DNA of 64,000 bases, taken from DASVTU01 sp036387415 (GTDB taxonomy: Bacteria > Acidobacteriota > Blastocatellia > Pyrinomonadales > Pyrinomonadaceae). The notes under the pieces were generated by a model, which saw nothing but the letters and a program-made list of their open reading frames with translations, searched no databases and was not told where the DNA came from. The DNA is taken from assembly GCA_036387415.1 (NCBI GenBank), contig DASVTU010000014.1:1-64000 (forward strand), written 5' to 3'. Positions 8,745 through 17,047 of the stretch are shown here, piece by piece (position 1 is the first letter of the stretch; every line of letters starts with the position of its first letter). The translations under genes were made by a program, and so were the position numbers.

Positions 8745-9383
8745 ATGGAATTGACCGTTGCCATCACGGGAGCCTCCGGCGCAATCTACGCGCATCGCAC
8801 GCTCGTCCATCTCGCGTCGAGCGGCGTCGTGGAGCGCATCAATCTCGTCATGTCGGAGGCGGCGTTGATTGTGGCGCGCGTGGAACTCGGCGCGTCGCTC
8901 GCCGTTGGTGATGAGAAGTCGATTAACGAATGGATTGGCCTGCCCGTCGATTCAAAACTGGTGCGGCTGCATCGTCTGGATAACTTGGCCGCGCCGCCCG
9001 CTTCTGGGTCGCACAGGCAGGTGGGGATGTTGGTGGTTCCCTGTTCGATGGGGACGCTCGGCGCGATTGCGTCGGGCGCGGGGAACAATCTGATTCATCG
9101 CGCGGCAGACGTGACGCTCAAGGAGGGACGAAAGTTGGTGCTCGTCGTGCGCGAGTCGCCCTACAACACGATTCATCTGGAAAACATGCTGCGCCTCGCG
9201 CACGCCGGAGCGCGCATTCTTCCCGCCAGTCCCGCCTTCTATCATCGCCCGCAAAACATCACAGAGATGGTTGACCACCTCGTCTTCCGCATCCTCGACC
9301 AGTTCGACGTGCCGCATTCGCAGACGACGCGTTGGCGCGGCGACCCGACCGCCAGTGAACCCGTCACGATTGAAGGCGATTGA
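8745..9383 (+). CDS. ubiX: UbiX-like flavin prenyltransferase
   Basis: UbiX joins a dimethylallyl group to FMN to make prenylated FMN, the cofactor of UbiD-type decarboxylases. In organisms with the futalosine pathway, a UbiX/UbiD pair is thought to remove the extra carboxyl group in late menaquinone synthesis. The 212-residue product shows the N-terminal flavin loop TVAITGASGAIYA, then VVPCSMGTLGAIASGAGNNLIHRAADVTLKE (in two parts) and the C-terminal LVVRESPYNTIHLENML, all UbiX hallmarks. It opens a run of plus-strand genes with mqnP, mqnE and mqnD. No ubiD is in the window. The GNAT gene starts 30 bases after its stop. Confidence 0.93.
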   Translation: MELTVAITGASGAIYAHRTLVHLASSGVVERINLVMSEAALIVARVELGASLAVGDEKSINEWIGLPVDSKLVRLHRLDNLAAPPASGSHRQVGMLVVPCSMGTLGAIASGAGNNLIHRAADVTLKEGRKLVLVVRESPYNTIHLENMLRLAHAGARILPASPAFYHRPQNITEMVDHLVFRILDQFDVPHSQTTRWRGDPTASEPVTIEGD

Positions 9384-9415
9384 GATTCGACATCACGCTC
9401 GACGAGAAAACCAAC

Positions 9416-9883
9416 ATGACACACGAATGGCAGAGAGGCGACTACACCATCAGCGACGACCGCGCGCGTCTCGACATCGCGGCGATACACAATTTCATCA
9501 GCAACGAAAGCTACTGGGGACAGGGACGCGCCATCGAAGTCGTTCAGCGTTCGGTGGACAACTCGCTGCCCTTCGGCATTTACAAGGACGAACGGATGGT
9601 GGGATTCGCGCGCGTCGTGACGGACTATGCGACGTTTGCTTGGCTGGCAGACGTGTTTGTCGTCGAGTCGGAGCGCGGGCGCGGGTTGAGCAAGTGGCTC
9701 GTCGAAGTAATTTTGGCGCACCCGGACGTGCAGGGCTTGCGTCGCTGGCTGCTGGCAACCAAAGATGCGCATGAGCTTTACCGTCGCTTCGGCTTCGACG
9801 AACTCAAACGACCCGAACGATTCATGGAACGCCCCGACCCACACATGGCCGAACGACCCGACTACTGGGCGAACCAGCCCTGA
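9416..9883 (+). CDS. GNAT-family N-acetyltransferase
   Basis: A 155-residue protein whose central part, VGFARVVTDYATFAWLADVFVVESERGRGLSKWLVE (in segments), has the acetyl-CoA loop E-R-G-R-G-L-S of the GNAT fold. It ends ELYRRFGFDELKRPERFMER, as in many small bacterial acetyltransferases. The acceptor substrate cannot be told. The ATG at 9416 is preferred; the frame is also open to a TTG at 9380 overlapping the ubiX stop. It lies inside the menaquinone cluster but has no known role there. Confidence 0.85.
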   Translation: MTHEWQRGDYTISDDRARLDIAAIHNFISNESYWGQGRAIEVVQRSVDNSLPFGIYKDERMVGFARVVTDYATFAWLADVFVVESERGRGLSKWLVEVILAHPDVQGLRRWLLATKDAHELYRRFGFDELKRPERFMERPDPHMAERPDYWANQP

Positions 9884-9949
9884 ATCACCATTCGCTTTGG
9901 CAGACTGCAATCCGCAAACATCACCCCTCGCAAATTGCAAAGGCGTCGG

Positions 9950-9969
9950 ATGAAAAGTAAGCTTTTCAT
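9950..9969. terminator. Small hairpin after the GNAT gene
   Basis: ATGAAAAG and CTTTTCAT pair over eight bases around a four-base loop. The hairpin is weak and lacks a T-run. The 202-base gap to mqnP shows nothing else clear apart from a repeated CAGCATCA close to the mqnP start. Confidence 0.35.
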
Positions 9970-10085
9970 GCGGCTTTAAGTTCGGCCTCAACTTTGCAAC
10001 GTGGTTCGAGAGAAGCACTGATGCGACGGGTTTTGTTCGATAGTTTTGACAGTTTCAGCATCACTTTCAGCATCAAAAGAGGAAG

Positions 10086-10967
10086 ATGGCAACCGTCACG
10101 CACAACATTCGCACGACGCTCGAAATGATAAAAATCGAGCACACACTTTTCGCCTTGCCCTTTGCGCTGCTCGGCGCGTTGCTGGCGGCGCGCGGTGTGC
10201 CGACGTGGTGGCAGATGCTCTGGATTACCGTGGCGATGGTCGGCGCGCGTTCGACCGCGATGGCCTTCAACCGCATCGCCGACCGCGACATCGACGCACG
10301 CAATCCACGCACAAGCACGCGCGCTATCCCGTCGGGCGCGCTCTCGCTCTCGTTCGCATGGGCGTTTACGCTCGCGGCGGCAGCCTTGTTCTTCCTCGCG
10401 GCGGCGATGCTCAATCGCATGACGCTCTTGCTCGCGCCCGTCGCGCTCGCCTCCGTCCTCGTCTACTCGTACACGAAACGTTTCACGTCGCTTTCGCACA
10501 TCGTGCTCGGCTGGTGTCTCTGCATTGCGCCGTCGGGCGCGTGGATTGCCGTGCGCGGCGCGCTCGACAGTCCCGTGCCGCTCATCCTGTCGCTCGTCGT
10601 GCTGCTCTGGACTGCCGGTTTCGACGTGCTCTATGCGTGTCAGGATTGCGATTTCGACCGCGCGACGGGACTACATTCGATTCCGGCGCGCGTCGGTATC
10701 GGTCGTGCGCTTCTGATGTCGCGGCTGCTCCACGTGGGAGCGTTCGCCGCGCTCGTCGGGTTATACTTGCTGACTTCACTCGGCGCGCTCGCACTCGCCG
10801 GAGTGATTGCCACCGGCGCTCTGCTCGTCTACCAGCACTCGCTCCTGCGCGCGGACGACCTGCGACGACTCAACGCCGCGTTCTTTACCACCAACGCCTT
10901 CGTCAGCATTATCCTGCTCGCGACGTTCGGCGGGGCGGTCTTTTTAAGTTCAGGGTTTCGAGTTTAG
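10086..10967 (+). CDS. mqnP: UbiA-family prenyltransferase of the futalosine menaquinone pathway
   Basis: An integral-membrane enzyme that attaches the polyprenyl tail to the naphthoate ring. The 293-residue product has eight to nine hydrophobic segments. The first aspartate-rich site is NRIADRDIDARNPRTSTRAI (about residues 61-80) and the second is DVLYACQDCDFDRATGLHSI near 180-199, both used for Mg-diphosphate binding. The N-terminus MIKIEHTLFALPFALLGAL is typical of the MqnP subgroup, and mqnE and mqnD follow closely. AGAGGA sits just before the ATG. The last residues (SSGFRV) are encoded by the heptamer repeat that starts before the stop. MenA-type function is unlikely in this setting. Confidence 0.9.
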   Translation: MATVTHNIRTTLEMIKIEHTLFALPFALLGALLAARGVPTWWQMLWITVAMVGARSTAMAFNRIADRDIDARNPRTSTRAIPSGALSLSFAWAFTLAAAALFFLAAAMLNRMTLLLAPVALASVLVYSYTKRFTSLSHIVLGWCLCIAPSGAWIAVRGALDSPVPLILSLVVLLWTAGFDVLYACQDCDFDRATGLHSIPARVGIGRALLMSRLLHVGAFAALVGLYLLTSLGALALAGVIATGALLVYQHSLLRADDLRRLNAAFFTTNAFVSIILLATFGGAVFLSSGFRV

Positions 10968-11036
10968 AGTTTGCCTGACTCCATCTGGCAACCATAACTT
11001 GAAACTTGAAATCCGAGACCTGAAACTCAAAACTGA
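10945..11036. repeat. Heptamer-unit repeat between mqnP and mqnE
   Basis: The left part has GGGTTTC, GAGTTTA, GAGTTTG. The right part has ACTTGAA, ACTTGAA, ATCCGAG, ACCTGAA, ACTCAAA. Both keep a strict 7-base period and are partly complementary, with the loop near 10977-10998. The mqnE ATG is four bases past the repeat and the mqnP stop lies within it. Confidence 0.72.
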
Positions 11037-11039
11037 CTT

Positions 11040-12152
11040 ATGAATTTTTCACACGATCCGAAACTCAACGCGATGGTCGCCAAAGTGGAAGCGGGCGAGC
11101 GTCTCACTTTCGACGACGGCATGGCGCTCTATGCGACTGATGACCTCGCCGCGCTCGCCAAACTGGCCGATACCGTGCGGCGTCGCCTTCATGGGCGGAC
11201 GACCTTCTATAACGTCAATCGCCATTTCAACCCGACCAACATCTGTTATGCCGACTGCAAGTTCTGCGGCTTCTATCGCACGCCGCGCGAGGCTGATGCC
11301 TACACGCACAACATCGAAGAGTCTCTGCGTATCGCGGGCGAGGCCGTCAGCGAGGGCGCAACGGAGTTGCACATTGTCGGCGGTTTGAATACCAAGTTGC
11401 CCTTCAGTTACTTCACAGACCTTCTCGCCTCGCTCAAACGCCAGTATCCGCAACTTCATCTCAAGGCGTTCACGATGGTCGAGATTGACCACTTCGCGCG
11501 CTTCTACAAGATGTCCGACGAGGAGACGATTGAGCGTCTCAAGGCTGCCGGAATGGATTCGTGTCCCGGCGGCGGCGCGGAGATTTTCCGCGAACCGACG
11601 CGCTCCATGATTTGTGCACACAAGACAAACGCGCAGCGTTGGCTCGACCTCTCCGGCAAAGTCCACGCGGCGGGACTCAAGACCAACGCGACGATGCTCT
11701 ACGGCCACATCGAAACCATCGAAGACCGCGTTGACCATTTCATCCAACTCCGCGAGCAACAGGACAAATCGGGCGGCTTCCAGTGTTTCATCCCGCTCGC
11801 TTTCTATCCTGCGGGCACGCAACTCGCGCACTTGCCGGGGCCGTCCGGCATCGACTCGCTGAAGACCATCGCCGTCTCGCGTCTCATGCTCGACAATTTT
11901 CCGCACATCAAAGCCTACTGGGTCATGCTCGGCAAGCGTCTCTCGCAGGTCGCGCTCCATTACGGCGCAAACGACCTCGACGGCACCATCACAGACGGCG
12001 GCGAACTCTCGGAAAGCTACTCGGTCGAATCGAATCAGGAGGTGAAGATGAGCAAACAGGAGATCGTCGCGCTTATCGAAGAGGCAGGATTTCAAGCGGT
12101 CGAACGCGACACGCTTTATCATCCGGTCGTACATGAAACGACTTCTGTTTGA
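11040..12152 (+). CDS. mqnE: Aminofutalosine synthase (radical SAM)
   Basis: Radical-SAM enzyme that adds an adenosyl radical to 3-[(1-carboxyvinyl)oxy]benzoate to give aminodeoxyfutalosine, the second step of the futalosine route to menaquinone. The 370-residue product carries the iron-sulfur motif CYADCKFC (CX3CX2C) at about residues 69-76, after the typical NVNRHFNPTNIC. Then come LHIVGGLNTKLPFSYF, the GGGAEIF turn and the C-terminal SYWV-like KAYWVMLGKRLSQVALHYGANDLDG (in two parts). Length and motifs favour MqnE over MqnC. Its 5' leader is a heptamer repeat. The next gene begins 55 bases downstream. Confidence 0.94.
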   Translation: MNFSHDPKLNAMVAKVEAGERLTFDDGMALYATDDLAALAKLADTVRRRLHGRTTFYNVNRHFNPTNICYADCKFCGFYRTPREADAYTHNIEESLRIAGEAVSEGATELHIVGGLNTKLPFSYFTDLLASLKRQYPQLHLKAFTMVEIDHFARFYKMSDEETIERLKAAGMDSCPGGGAEIFREPTRSMICAHKTNAQRWLDLSGKVHAAGLKTNATMLYGHIETIEDRVDHFIQLREQQDKSGGFQCFIPLAFYPAGTQLAHLPGPSGIDSLKTIAVSRLMLDNFPHIKAYWVMLGKRLSQVALHYGANDLDGTITDGGELSESYSVESNQEVKMSKQEIVALIEEAGFQAVERDTLYHPVVHETTSV

Positions 12153-12207
12153 ACGTCCTCTGTTTACAACGTCCGGCGTCCGGGGAGTTTCCTGCTTGTT
12201 GAGAAGA

Positions 12208-12765
12208 ATGCTGCGCTTCGCTTTATTAGTCGTCGTCATCTTAAATCTTTTCATCGTCGGCAGTCGGGCACAGAACCGCGCGGACGCGAGACGTTCACGC
12301 GTCGGGATTCAAAGAACAAGTCTGCCGCGTTTCGAGGATTATCCCGCGAGAGAGGCGTACAGAGGCCGCGTCGCGCCCGTGCGTTTAGACCATCGGAGGG
12401 CGCGGATGTTTCGTTCGAGGTTGCGTGAGGATTCGCGCAACGGTCCGAATTTTGCGGGACATTACACGGTCGTATTTTGGGGATGCGGGACGGGTTGCGC
12501 GCAGATGGCGGTCGTCGATGCGAAGACGGGGCGAGTCTATTGGCCGCCACTGGAATACATGGACATCCCCGACCCGGAGGGAGACCCCGCACGCGGTCGC
12601 GGCTTTCGTCTCGACAGCAAATTGCTCGTCGTCACACGGTCGCACTACGATATGCAGCGAAGTTTCACAGCCTTTTATTATCTATTTGAAAACAACCGCT
12701 TCCGTCTGCTACGCAAAGCGGAAGGGCGCGACCGCTATCAAGAGGAACCAAACGAGGAGCCATAA
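12208..12765 (+). CDS. Secreted/periplasmic protein of unknown function
   Basis: A conserved-looking 185-residue protein that I do not recognise. A signal peptide (MLRFALLVVVILNLFIVGSRAQ) precedes a basic region and a compact domain with NFAGHYTVVFWGCGTGCAQ and VVDAKTGRVYWPP. A pair of cysteines (WGCGTGCAQ) may form a disulfide. The ATG at 12208 is chosen because it starts the signal peptide; the frame is open back to 12133, overlapping mqnE. It lies between mqnE and mqnD and is followed by mqnD 15 bases later, so it is probably co-transcribed, but no link to menaquinone is evident. Confidence 0.7.
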   Translation: MLRFALLVVVILNLFIVGSRAQNRADARRSRVGIQRTSLPRFEDYPAREAYRGRVAPVRLDHRRARMFRSRLREDSRNGPNFAGHYTVVFWGCGTGCAQMAVVDAKTGRVYWPPLEYMDIPDPEGDPARGRGFRLDSKLLVVTRSHYDMQRSFTAFYYLFENNRFRLLRKAEGRDRYQEEPNEEP

Positions 12766-12780
12766 GACACGGATTTTATC

Positions 12781-13629
12781 ATGTCCACTTCAACCAACAC
12801 GCAAACCATCTCCATCGCTCATTCGCCCGACTCGGACGACGCTTTTATGTTCTATGCTCTGGCGACCAACAAGTTCGACACGGGCGAACTCGAATTCACA
12901 CACGTCCTCGAAGACATCCAGACTTTGAACGAGAAAGCCATGCGCGGCGTCTACGATGTCACGGCGATTAGCTTTCATGCTTACGCCTACATCGCAGACA
13001 AGTACGTGCTGCTGCCGCACGGTGCCAGCATCGGCGACAATTACGGCCCCATCGTCGTCGCGCGCGAACAGTACAAGACCGAAGATTTATCGCGCCTCCG
13101 CATCGCCGTCCCCGGCACGCTGACGAGCGCGTTTCTCGCGCTTCGCATCCTGTGTCCAAACTTCGAGTATGAGGTCGTGCCGTTCGACCAGATTATCGAA
13201 GCGGTGCAGGACGGGCGTTGCGACGCCGGACTACTGATTCACGAAGGCCAACTGTTTTATCAGAAGATGGGCTTGCACAAGGTGGTTGACCTCGGCGAAT
13301 GGTGGCACGAATGGAAGGGCTTGCCGCTGCCGATGGGCGGCAATGTTATCCGCCGCGAACTCGGCACGGAAACCATCCGCCGCGTCTCTCAATATCTACA
13401 CGAAAGCATTCGTTACTCGCTCGAACATCGCGCCGACGCACTCGGCTACGCCATGCAGTTTGCGCGCGACATGGACTCGGAACTCGCCGACCGCTTCGTC
13501 GGCATGTGGGTCAACGACCTGACGCTCGACTACACCGCGCGCGGACGTACCGCCGTCCAACAACTCCTCGACGAAGGCGCAACGCGCGGCATCATCCCGC
13601 GCCGCGTCGAAGTCGAATTCGTGGATTAG
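12781..13629 (+). CDS. mqnD: 1,4-dihydroxy-6-naphthoate synthase
   Basis: Converts cyclic dehypoxanthine futalosine to 1,4-dihydroxy-6-naphthoate, the ring precursor of menaquinone. The 282-residue protein has the periplasmic-binding-protein-like fold. It opens with SIAHSPDSDDAFMFYAL, then GLLIHEGQLFYQKMGLHKVV, DLGEWWHEWKGLPLPMGGNV and IRRELG. The IHE and the WW-GLPLP region match MqnD better than the related chorismate dehydratase MqnA, which lacks the LGxWW segment. With mqnE and mqnP it gives three dedicated futalosine-pathway genes here; mqnA, mqnB and mqnC are not in the window. Confidence 0.88.
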   Translation: MSTSTNTQTISIAHSPDSDDAFMFYALATNKFDTGELEFTHVLEDIQTLNEKAMRGVYDVTAISFHAYAYIADKYVLLPHGASIGDNYGPIVVAREQYKTEDLSRLRIAVPGTLTSAFLALRILCPNFEYEVVPFDQIIEAVQDGRCDAGLLIHEGQLFYQKMGLHKVVDLGEWWHEWKGLPLPMGGNVIRRELGTETIRRVSQYLHESIRYSLEHRADALGYAMQFARDMDSELADRFVGMWVNDLTLDYTARGRTAVQQLLDEGATRGIIPRRVEVEFVD

Positions 13630-13822
13630 ACGACGCAGCAGGCAATCGTAGCCACAAGCAAGCGAAATCAGGCATGAGCGTTTGTCCGAATCAGTTAAAA
13701 CGCTTTCGTTTCTGGCAACATCGAGACGAAAAGATGCATCTGAGAAGGTGCTGAAATGCGTGGTTGTGGCCTCGGTTGGTGTCGAAAACCGCGCCGAATC
13801 CTGAAAAATCCCATAGAAAATT

Positions 13823-14686
13823 ATGAAAAGAATTCTTTTATCAATTTCGATGTTGGCGTTGGCCTTGACCACGCAGGCGTGGGCGCAGACGACGGGCAAC
13901 GCGTCAGCGCAAGCACCGCAACAACAGGCGGCCAACACGTCTACGGGCGCAGGCGGAGCGGTGGACGTTGACCGCATCGTGCGTGCCATGACGGCGAAGG
14001 AGACGGAGTTTCGCAAGGCTCTGAGCCAGTACAGTTTCAAACGCGACGCCGTGCTTCAGACCATCGGGCTCGGCGGGCAGATTTCCGGCGAGTATCGCCG
14101 CGTCTCGCGTTTCGTCTTCGACGACAGCGGCAAACGCTTCGAGAAGATTCTCTTCTTTCCTCTCTCGACCATCTCCGACATCACCATCTCGGCTGAGGAT
14201 TTGGACGACCTCGGCGGCATACAGGTCTTCGCGCTCGAAGCCGAGAAGGCGCATCTCTACAACTTCAACTACGTCGGCAAAGAGCGAATCGATGAACTCG
14301 ACCTACATATCTTCGATGTCGCTCCCAAAGTGATGCCCGACCCCAAGAAGACCAAAGAGCGTTTCTTTCAGGGACGCATCTGGGTAGACACGCAGGATTA
14401 TCAAATCGTCAAGGCGCGCGGCAAAGGCGTCCCCGAAGGCAAAGACAGCCGCTACCCCACCTTCGAGACCTACCGCGAACAAATCGACGGGCGCTTCTGG
14501 TTCCCGACCTACACCTACGCCGACGACGACCTCATCTTCCGCAGCGGCCAAGTCGTTCATCTCCGCATGCGCGTCAAATTCACCGAATTCGAGAAACTGA
14601 CCGGCAAAGTCCGCATCATCGACGAAGGCGAACCCGACAAAGACGTTTCGCCTACGCCCACGCCCGCGCCAACCAAGAAACCGTAA
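13823..14686 (+). CDS. Secreted LolA-like/outer-membrane lipoprotein-sorting-type protein
   Basis: A 287-residue exported protein with signal peptide MKRILLSISMLALALTTQAWA, a Gln/Thr/Ala-rich linker (about 22-47), and a beta-rich domain ending in RIWVDTQDYQIVKARGKG and FETYREQIDGRFWFPTYTYA. That strand pattern is typical of LolA/LolB-fold periplasmic proteins common in acidobacteria. A Pro/Thr/Lys tail closes it. It may bind lipid or lipoprotein, but this is inference from fold resemblance only. The 193 bases before it show nothing clear beyond an AT-rich stretch. Confidence 0.6.
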   Translation: MKRILLSISMLALALTTQAWAQTTGNASAQAPQQQAANTSTGAGGAVDVDRIVRAMTAKETEFRKALSQYSFKRDAVLQTIGLGGQISGEYRRVSRFVFDDSGKRFEKILFFPLSTISDITISAEDLDDLGGIQVFALEAEKAHLYNFNYVGKERIDELDLHIFDVAPKVMPDPKKTKERFFQGRIWVDTQDYQIVKARGKGVPEGKDSRYPTFETYREQIDGRFWFPTYTYADDDLIFRSGQVVHLRMRVKFTEFEKLTGKVRIIDEGEPDKDVSPTPTPAPTKKP

Positions 14687-14689
14687 AGC

Positions 14690-14730
14690 ACTCGGCAAAA
14701 GGCACAAAGCAAAAAGCAGTAAAAAAAGCG
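14690..14730. repeat. Single-arm 7-base-period tract (AAAGGCA family)
   Basis: Units GGCAAAA, GGCACAA, AGCAAAA, AGCAGTA run into the left arm of the terminator at 14724. Only one clear arm is present; a weak complement (CTTTTCTGTTTTTAAGTC) follows the terminator. Confidence 0.5.
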
Positions 14731-14765
14731 GCGAATCCGATGTGGTTCGCCGCTTTTCTGTTTTT
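14724..14765 (+). terminator. Rho-independent terminator after the LolA-like gene
   Basis: AAAAGCGGCGAA (14724-14735) pairs with TTCGCCGCTTTT (14746-14757) around a ten-base loop, followed by CTGTTTTT. It ends the leftward block and separates it from the AT-richer restriction-modification genes. Confidence 0.85.
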
Positions 14766-14909
14766 AAGTCTTCTGTCCATCGCTCGCAATTGTGCAGTTT
14801 CGCATGCGAAACTGGCGATACAGTGGAACAATTCAACGATTAAACGCTTGCTCTCCGAGGGTTAGATCGAAGACTCGTCAGATAAAACTATCGGACTAAG
14901 AATTGTATG

Positions 14910-14915
14910 TATAAT
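14910..14915 (+). promoter_or_regulatory. Perfect -10 box of the restriction-modification operon
   Basis: TATAAT occurs at 14910-14915 in AT-rich DNA, 30 bases before the preferred endonuclease ATG. The -35 region is weak. Because transcription would start near 14922, the upstream in-frame ATG at 14907 would not be in the message. Confidence 0.6.
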
Positions 14916-14945
14916 GCATACACATTCAATCTTATTGGAGCTTTT

Positions 14946-16019
14946 ATGCCTAAGTTGAAAACTGCTGATCTAGTGAACTCAATTGCTCAATTAGGAACGC
15001 AAAAAGTATACGATTACCCTAGCGGTAAGGGTAAGTTTAGAATTACGGAGGCAGTGACACCCGAAGGCCCAATCAAATTTAAGCGATGGAAAAGCGGGCA
15101 AACGGAAGCCAATGCTTCTTTAGATCGCATCAGCACTAATCAACTAGCAACTGTGGCCTTTGTCTTCTCTAAAAGGCTGAATTATCCAATTCACTTCGAT
15201 CGTTTGTTCAGCGGAGGCGGCAACACTCGTTCTGTTTTGGAAGCGATGCTTGCTTACACGCCGCATTTCTTTATCTGCAACCCTCAGAGAATAAATCCCT
15301 ATACCGGCAATACAGAAAATAAGAGATTAAAACACCTCATGTGGTGTCCAGATGAGAAACACTCTTTAGGAGAAATTAGAGAGAAGGAATGCCATCAGCT
15401 CATCTCCGAAGTAGAACTAGATGTGGAGTTTGGTGAAATTAACATTACGCCTGCAATGTTGGGCGATGAATTCGATACAATTGAGGCCAAAAAAGTTCAT
15501 ACACAAATGCAGGTCGCGCTGGTGGAAATAGGTAATGCCTTGAACTTCCGCACATGGATTGCTAAAAATGATCGCGCTATTCCGATAGGAGATATCGCCC
15601 TCGGTAAATTGCCTGGTGTGATTCAATCTCTGGAGGAGATTCCTATTTTCTATAGTGCTGAAATCGGACGAGCAGCTTCGCTCATTGATTGTATCTGGTT
15701 CAGCGATGACTTCAGGTACATCCCGGCTGTGATTGAAGTTGAACACAGCACTGGCGTTACCTCCGGTTTAACTCGAATGCTGAAATTCATGAATACCATT
15801 CCGTCAATGACAACCAAATTCACCATCCTCGCGCCAAACGAACTGAGAAACAAAGTGGTATCGGAGGCAAACAACGCTGCTTTTCGCGCATTACAAGCGC
15901 GGTTTATGCCTTACTCGACCGTGCGGGAATTGTATGGACTGATAAAGCGATATTCTTTATCAAACGTGATAGAACGAAATTTCATTGAACCTTTTATGGA
16001 AAGTATTGTGGAAAAATAA
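14946..16019 (+). CDS. Type II restriction endonuclease (PD-(D/E)xK-like)
   Basis: Presumed partner of the adjacent methyltransferase, cleaving unmodified DNA. The 357-residue product has, near its C-terminal third, SLIDCIWF (Asp248) followed by IPAVIEVEHSTGVTSGLTRM (Glu264, Glu266). This is the D...(E/x)xE arrangement with the downstream HST-SGL-RM helix seen in several uncharacterised type II endonucleases. I cannot name the recognition sequence. The ATG at 14946 has GGAG six bases upstream; an in-frame ATG at 14907 overlaps the -10 box and is rejected. Base composition (about 40-45% G+C by eye) is far below the neighbours, indicating horizontal gain. The methyltransferase starts two bases after its stop. 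Confidence 0.8.
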   Translation: MPKLKTADLVNSIAQLGTQKVYDYPSGKGKFRITEAVTPEGPIKFKRWKSGQTEANASLDRISTNQLATVAFVFSKRLNYPIHFDRLFSGGGNTRSVLEAMLAYTPHFFICNPQRINPYTGNTENKRLKHLMWCPDEKHSLGEIREKECHQLISEVELDVEFGEINITPAMLGDEFDTIEAKKVHTQMQVALVEIGNALNFRTWIAKNDRAIPIGDIALGKLPGVIQSLEEIPIFYSAEIGRAASLIDCIWFSDDFRYIPAVIEVEHSTGVTSGLTRMLKFMNTIPSMTTKFTILAPNELRNKVVSEANNAAFRALQARFMPYSTVRELYGLIKRYSLSNVIERNFIEPFMESIVEK

Positions 16020-16021
16020 AT

Positions 16022-16993
16022 ATGACTGACTTCACAAACTTAGTCGATACGGTACAGCATTCCGACGCACTAACACTCCTTAAAACGCTGCCCGACGAAA
16101 GTTTTAATTCAATCATTACGTCGCCGCCTTACTTCGGCCAGCGCGATTACGGCAACGAGGCGCAGATAGGGTTGGAGGAAACCGCTCAAGAGTATGTCGA
16201 TGCTTTAGTGTCTGTGTTTCGCGAGGCGAGACGTGTGCTGAAGAATGATGGCACGTTGTGGCTAAACATTGGCGACAGTTATGTGGGAGCAACTAGCCAG
16301 CATCGCGAAGGCGGCTCACAGGGGAAAACTTCACGTTATAGCCGCAAACACATGAACGGCGTTCCAACCACAGGACGCACCAAGCGCAACAAAGCATTTT
16401 ATGCAATGGGGCTACCGATGAAGAGCCTAGTTGGCATGCCTTGGCGGGTAGCTTTAGCGTTGCAAAAGGATGGATGGATACTCAGATGTGATGTAGTTTG
16501 GCATCGCCCATCATCCAGTGAAAGCGTCAAAGACCGTCCTACTCACGCACACGAATACATTTTTATGTTTTCTAAAAAGCAACGCTACCACTATGAGCGT
16601 TCAGCCATGCTGACAGAAAAGGGCGCAAATATTCAGTCCGTCTGGCGTATTACAGGCAGCCCATTCACGGGCGCACACTGCGCCACATTTCCACCAGAAC
16701 TCATTGAACCGATTATCTTAGCTTCGTGTCCAAAAGATGGCTTAGTGTTCGACCCCTTTGGCGGTTCAGGAACAGTGGGCTTAGTTTGTCGCCAGCATGA
16801 CCGACATTTCTTGCTCTGCGACATTAGCCAAGAAAATGTCGAGCTAGCGCGTCTGCGTATATCGGAAGGTGTTACGAAGAATGATAAGAGACGCTTGTTG
16901 AAACGGGCTGCCGAGCAACAGCCGCAGCATCAACCCATTCATCAAGAGGCTAATGTACAAGAATCCTCTGCGAGTGATTATCTTACATCCTAG
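16022..16993 (+). CDS. Type II DNA methyltransferase (beta class, probably N4-cytosine)
   Basis: Methylates the recognition site of the paired endonuclease. The 323-residue product has the catalytic motif IV TSPPYF at residues 33-38 and the SAM-binding motif I VFDPFGGSGTVGL near 242-254, the order of beta-class enzymes. SPPY rather than DPPY favours N4-cytosine over N6-adenine methylation, though not decisively. RHAHEYIFMF-like HAHEYIFMFSKK and the mid-region RKHMNGVPTTGRTKRNKAF probably belong to target recognition. The C-terminal 40 residues are Gln/His-rich. It is coupled to the endonuclease by a two-base gap, with no controller gene visible. It shares the lower G+C of the island. Confidence 0.92.
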   Translation: MTDFTNLVDTVQHSDALTLLKTLPDESFNSIITSPPYFGQRDYGNEAQIGLEETAQEYVDALVSVFREARRVLKNDGTLWLNIGDSYVGATSQHREGGSQGKTSRYSRKHMNGVPTTGRTKRNKAFYAMGLPMKSLVGMPWRVALALQKDGWILRCDVVWHRPSSSESVKDRPTHAHEYIFMFSKKQRYHYERSAMLTEKGANIQSVWRITGSPFTGAHCATFPPELIEPIILASCPKDGLVFDPFGGSGTVGLVCRQHDRHFLLCDISQENVELARLRISEGVTKNDKRRLLKRAAEQQPQHQPIHQEANVQESSASDYLTS

Positions 16994-17047
16994 AGACATA
17001 CATCCATCTACTGATTCTTTATCCATCCCCTGCCTTCTGCGGACTAT

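Noticed and set aside
12781..13629. mqnA (chorismate dehydratase) assignment
   Set aside because: The DLGEWWHEWKGLPLPMGGNV region and GLLIHEGQL fit MqnD; MqnA lacks the WW-GLPLP segment.
13756..13971. Small plus-strand frame before the LolA-like gene
   Set aside because: It overlaps the signal-peptide region of the real gene in another frame and has no ribosome site or codon support.
14907..14945. First in-frame ATG as start of the restriction endonuclease
   Set aside because: It overlaps the TATAAT box and has no ribosome site; the ATG at 14946 has GGAG six bases upstream.
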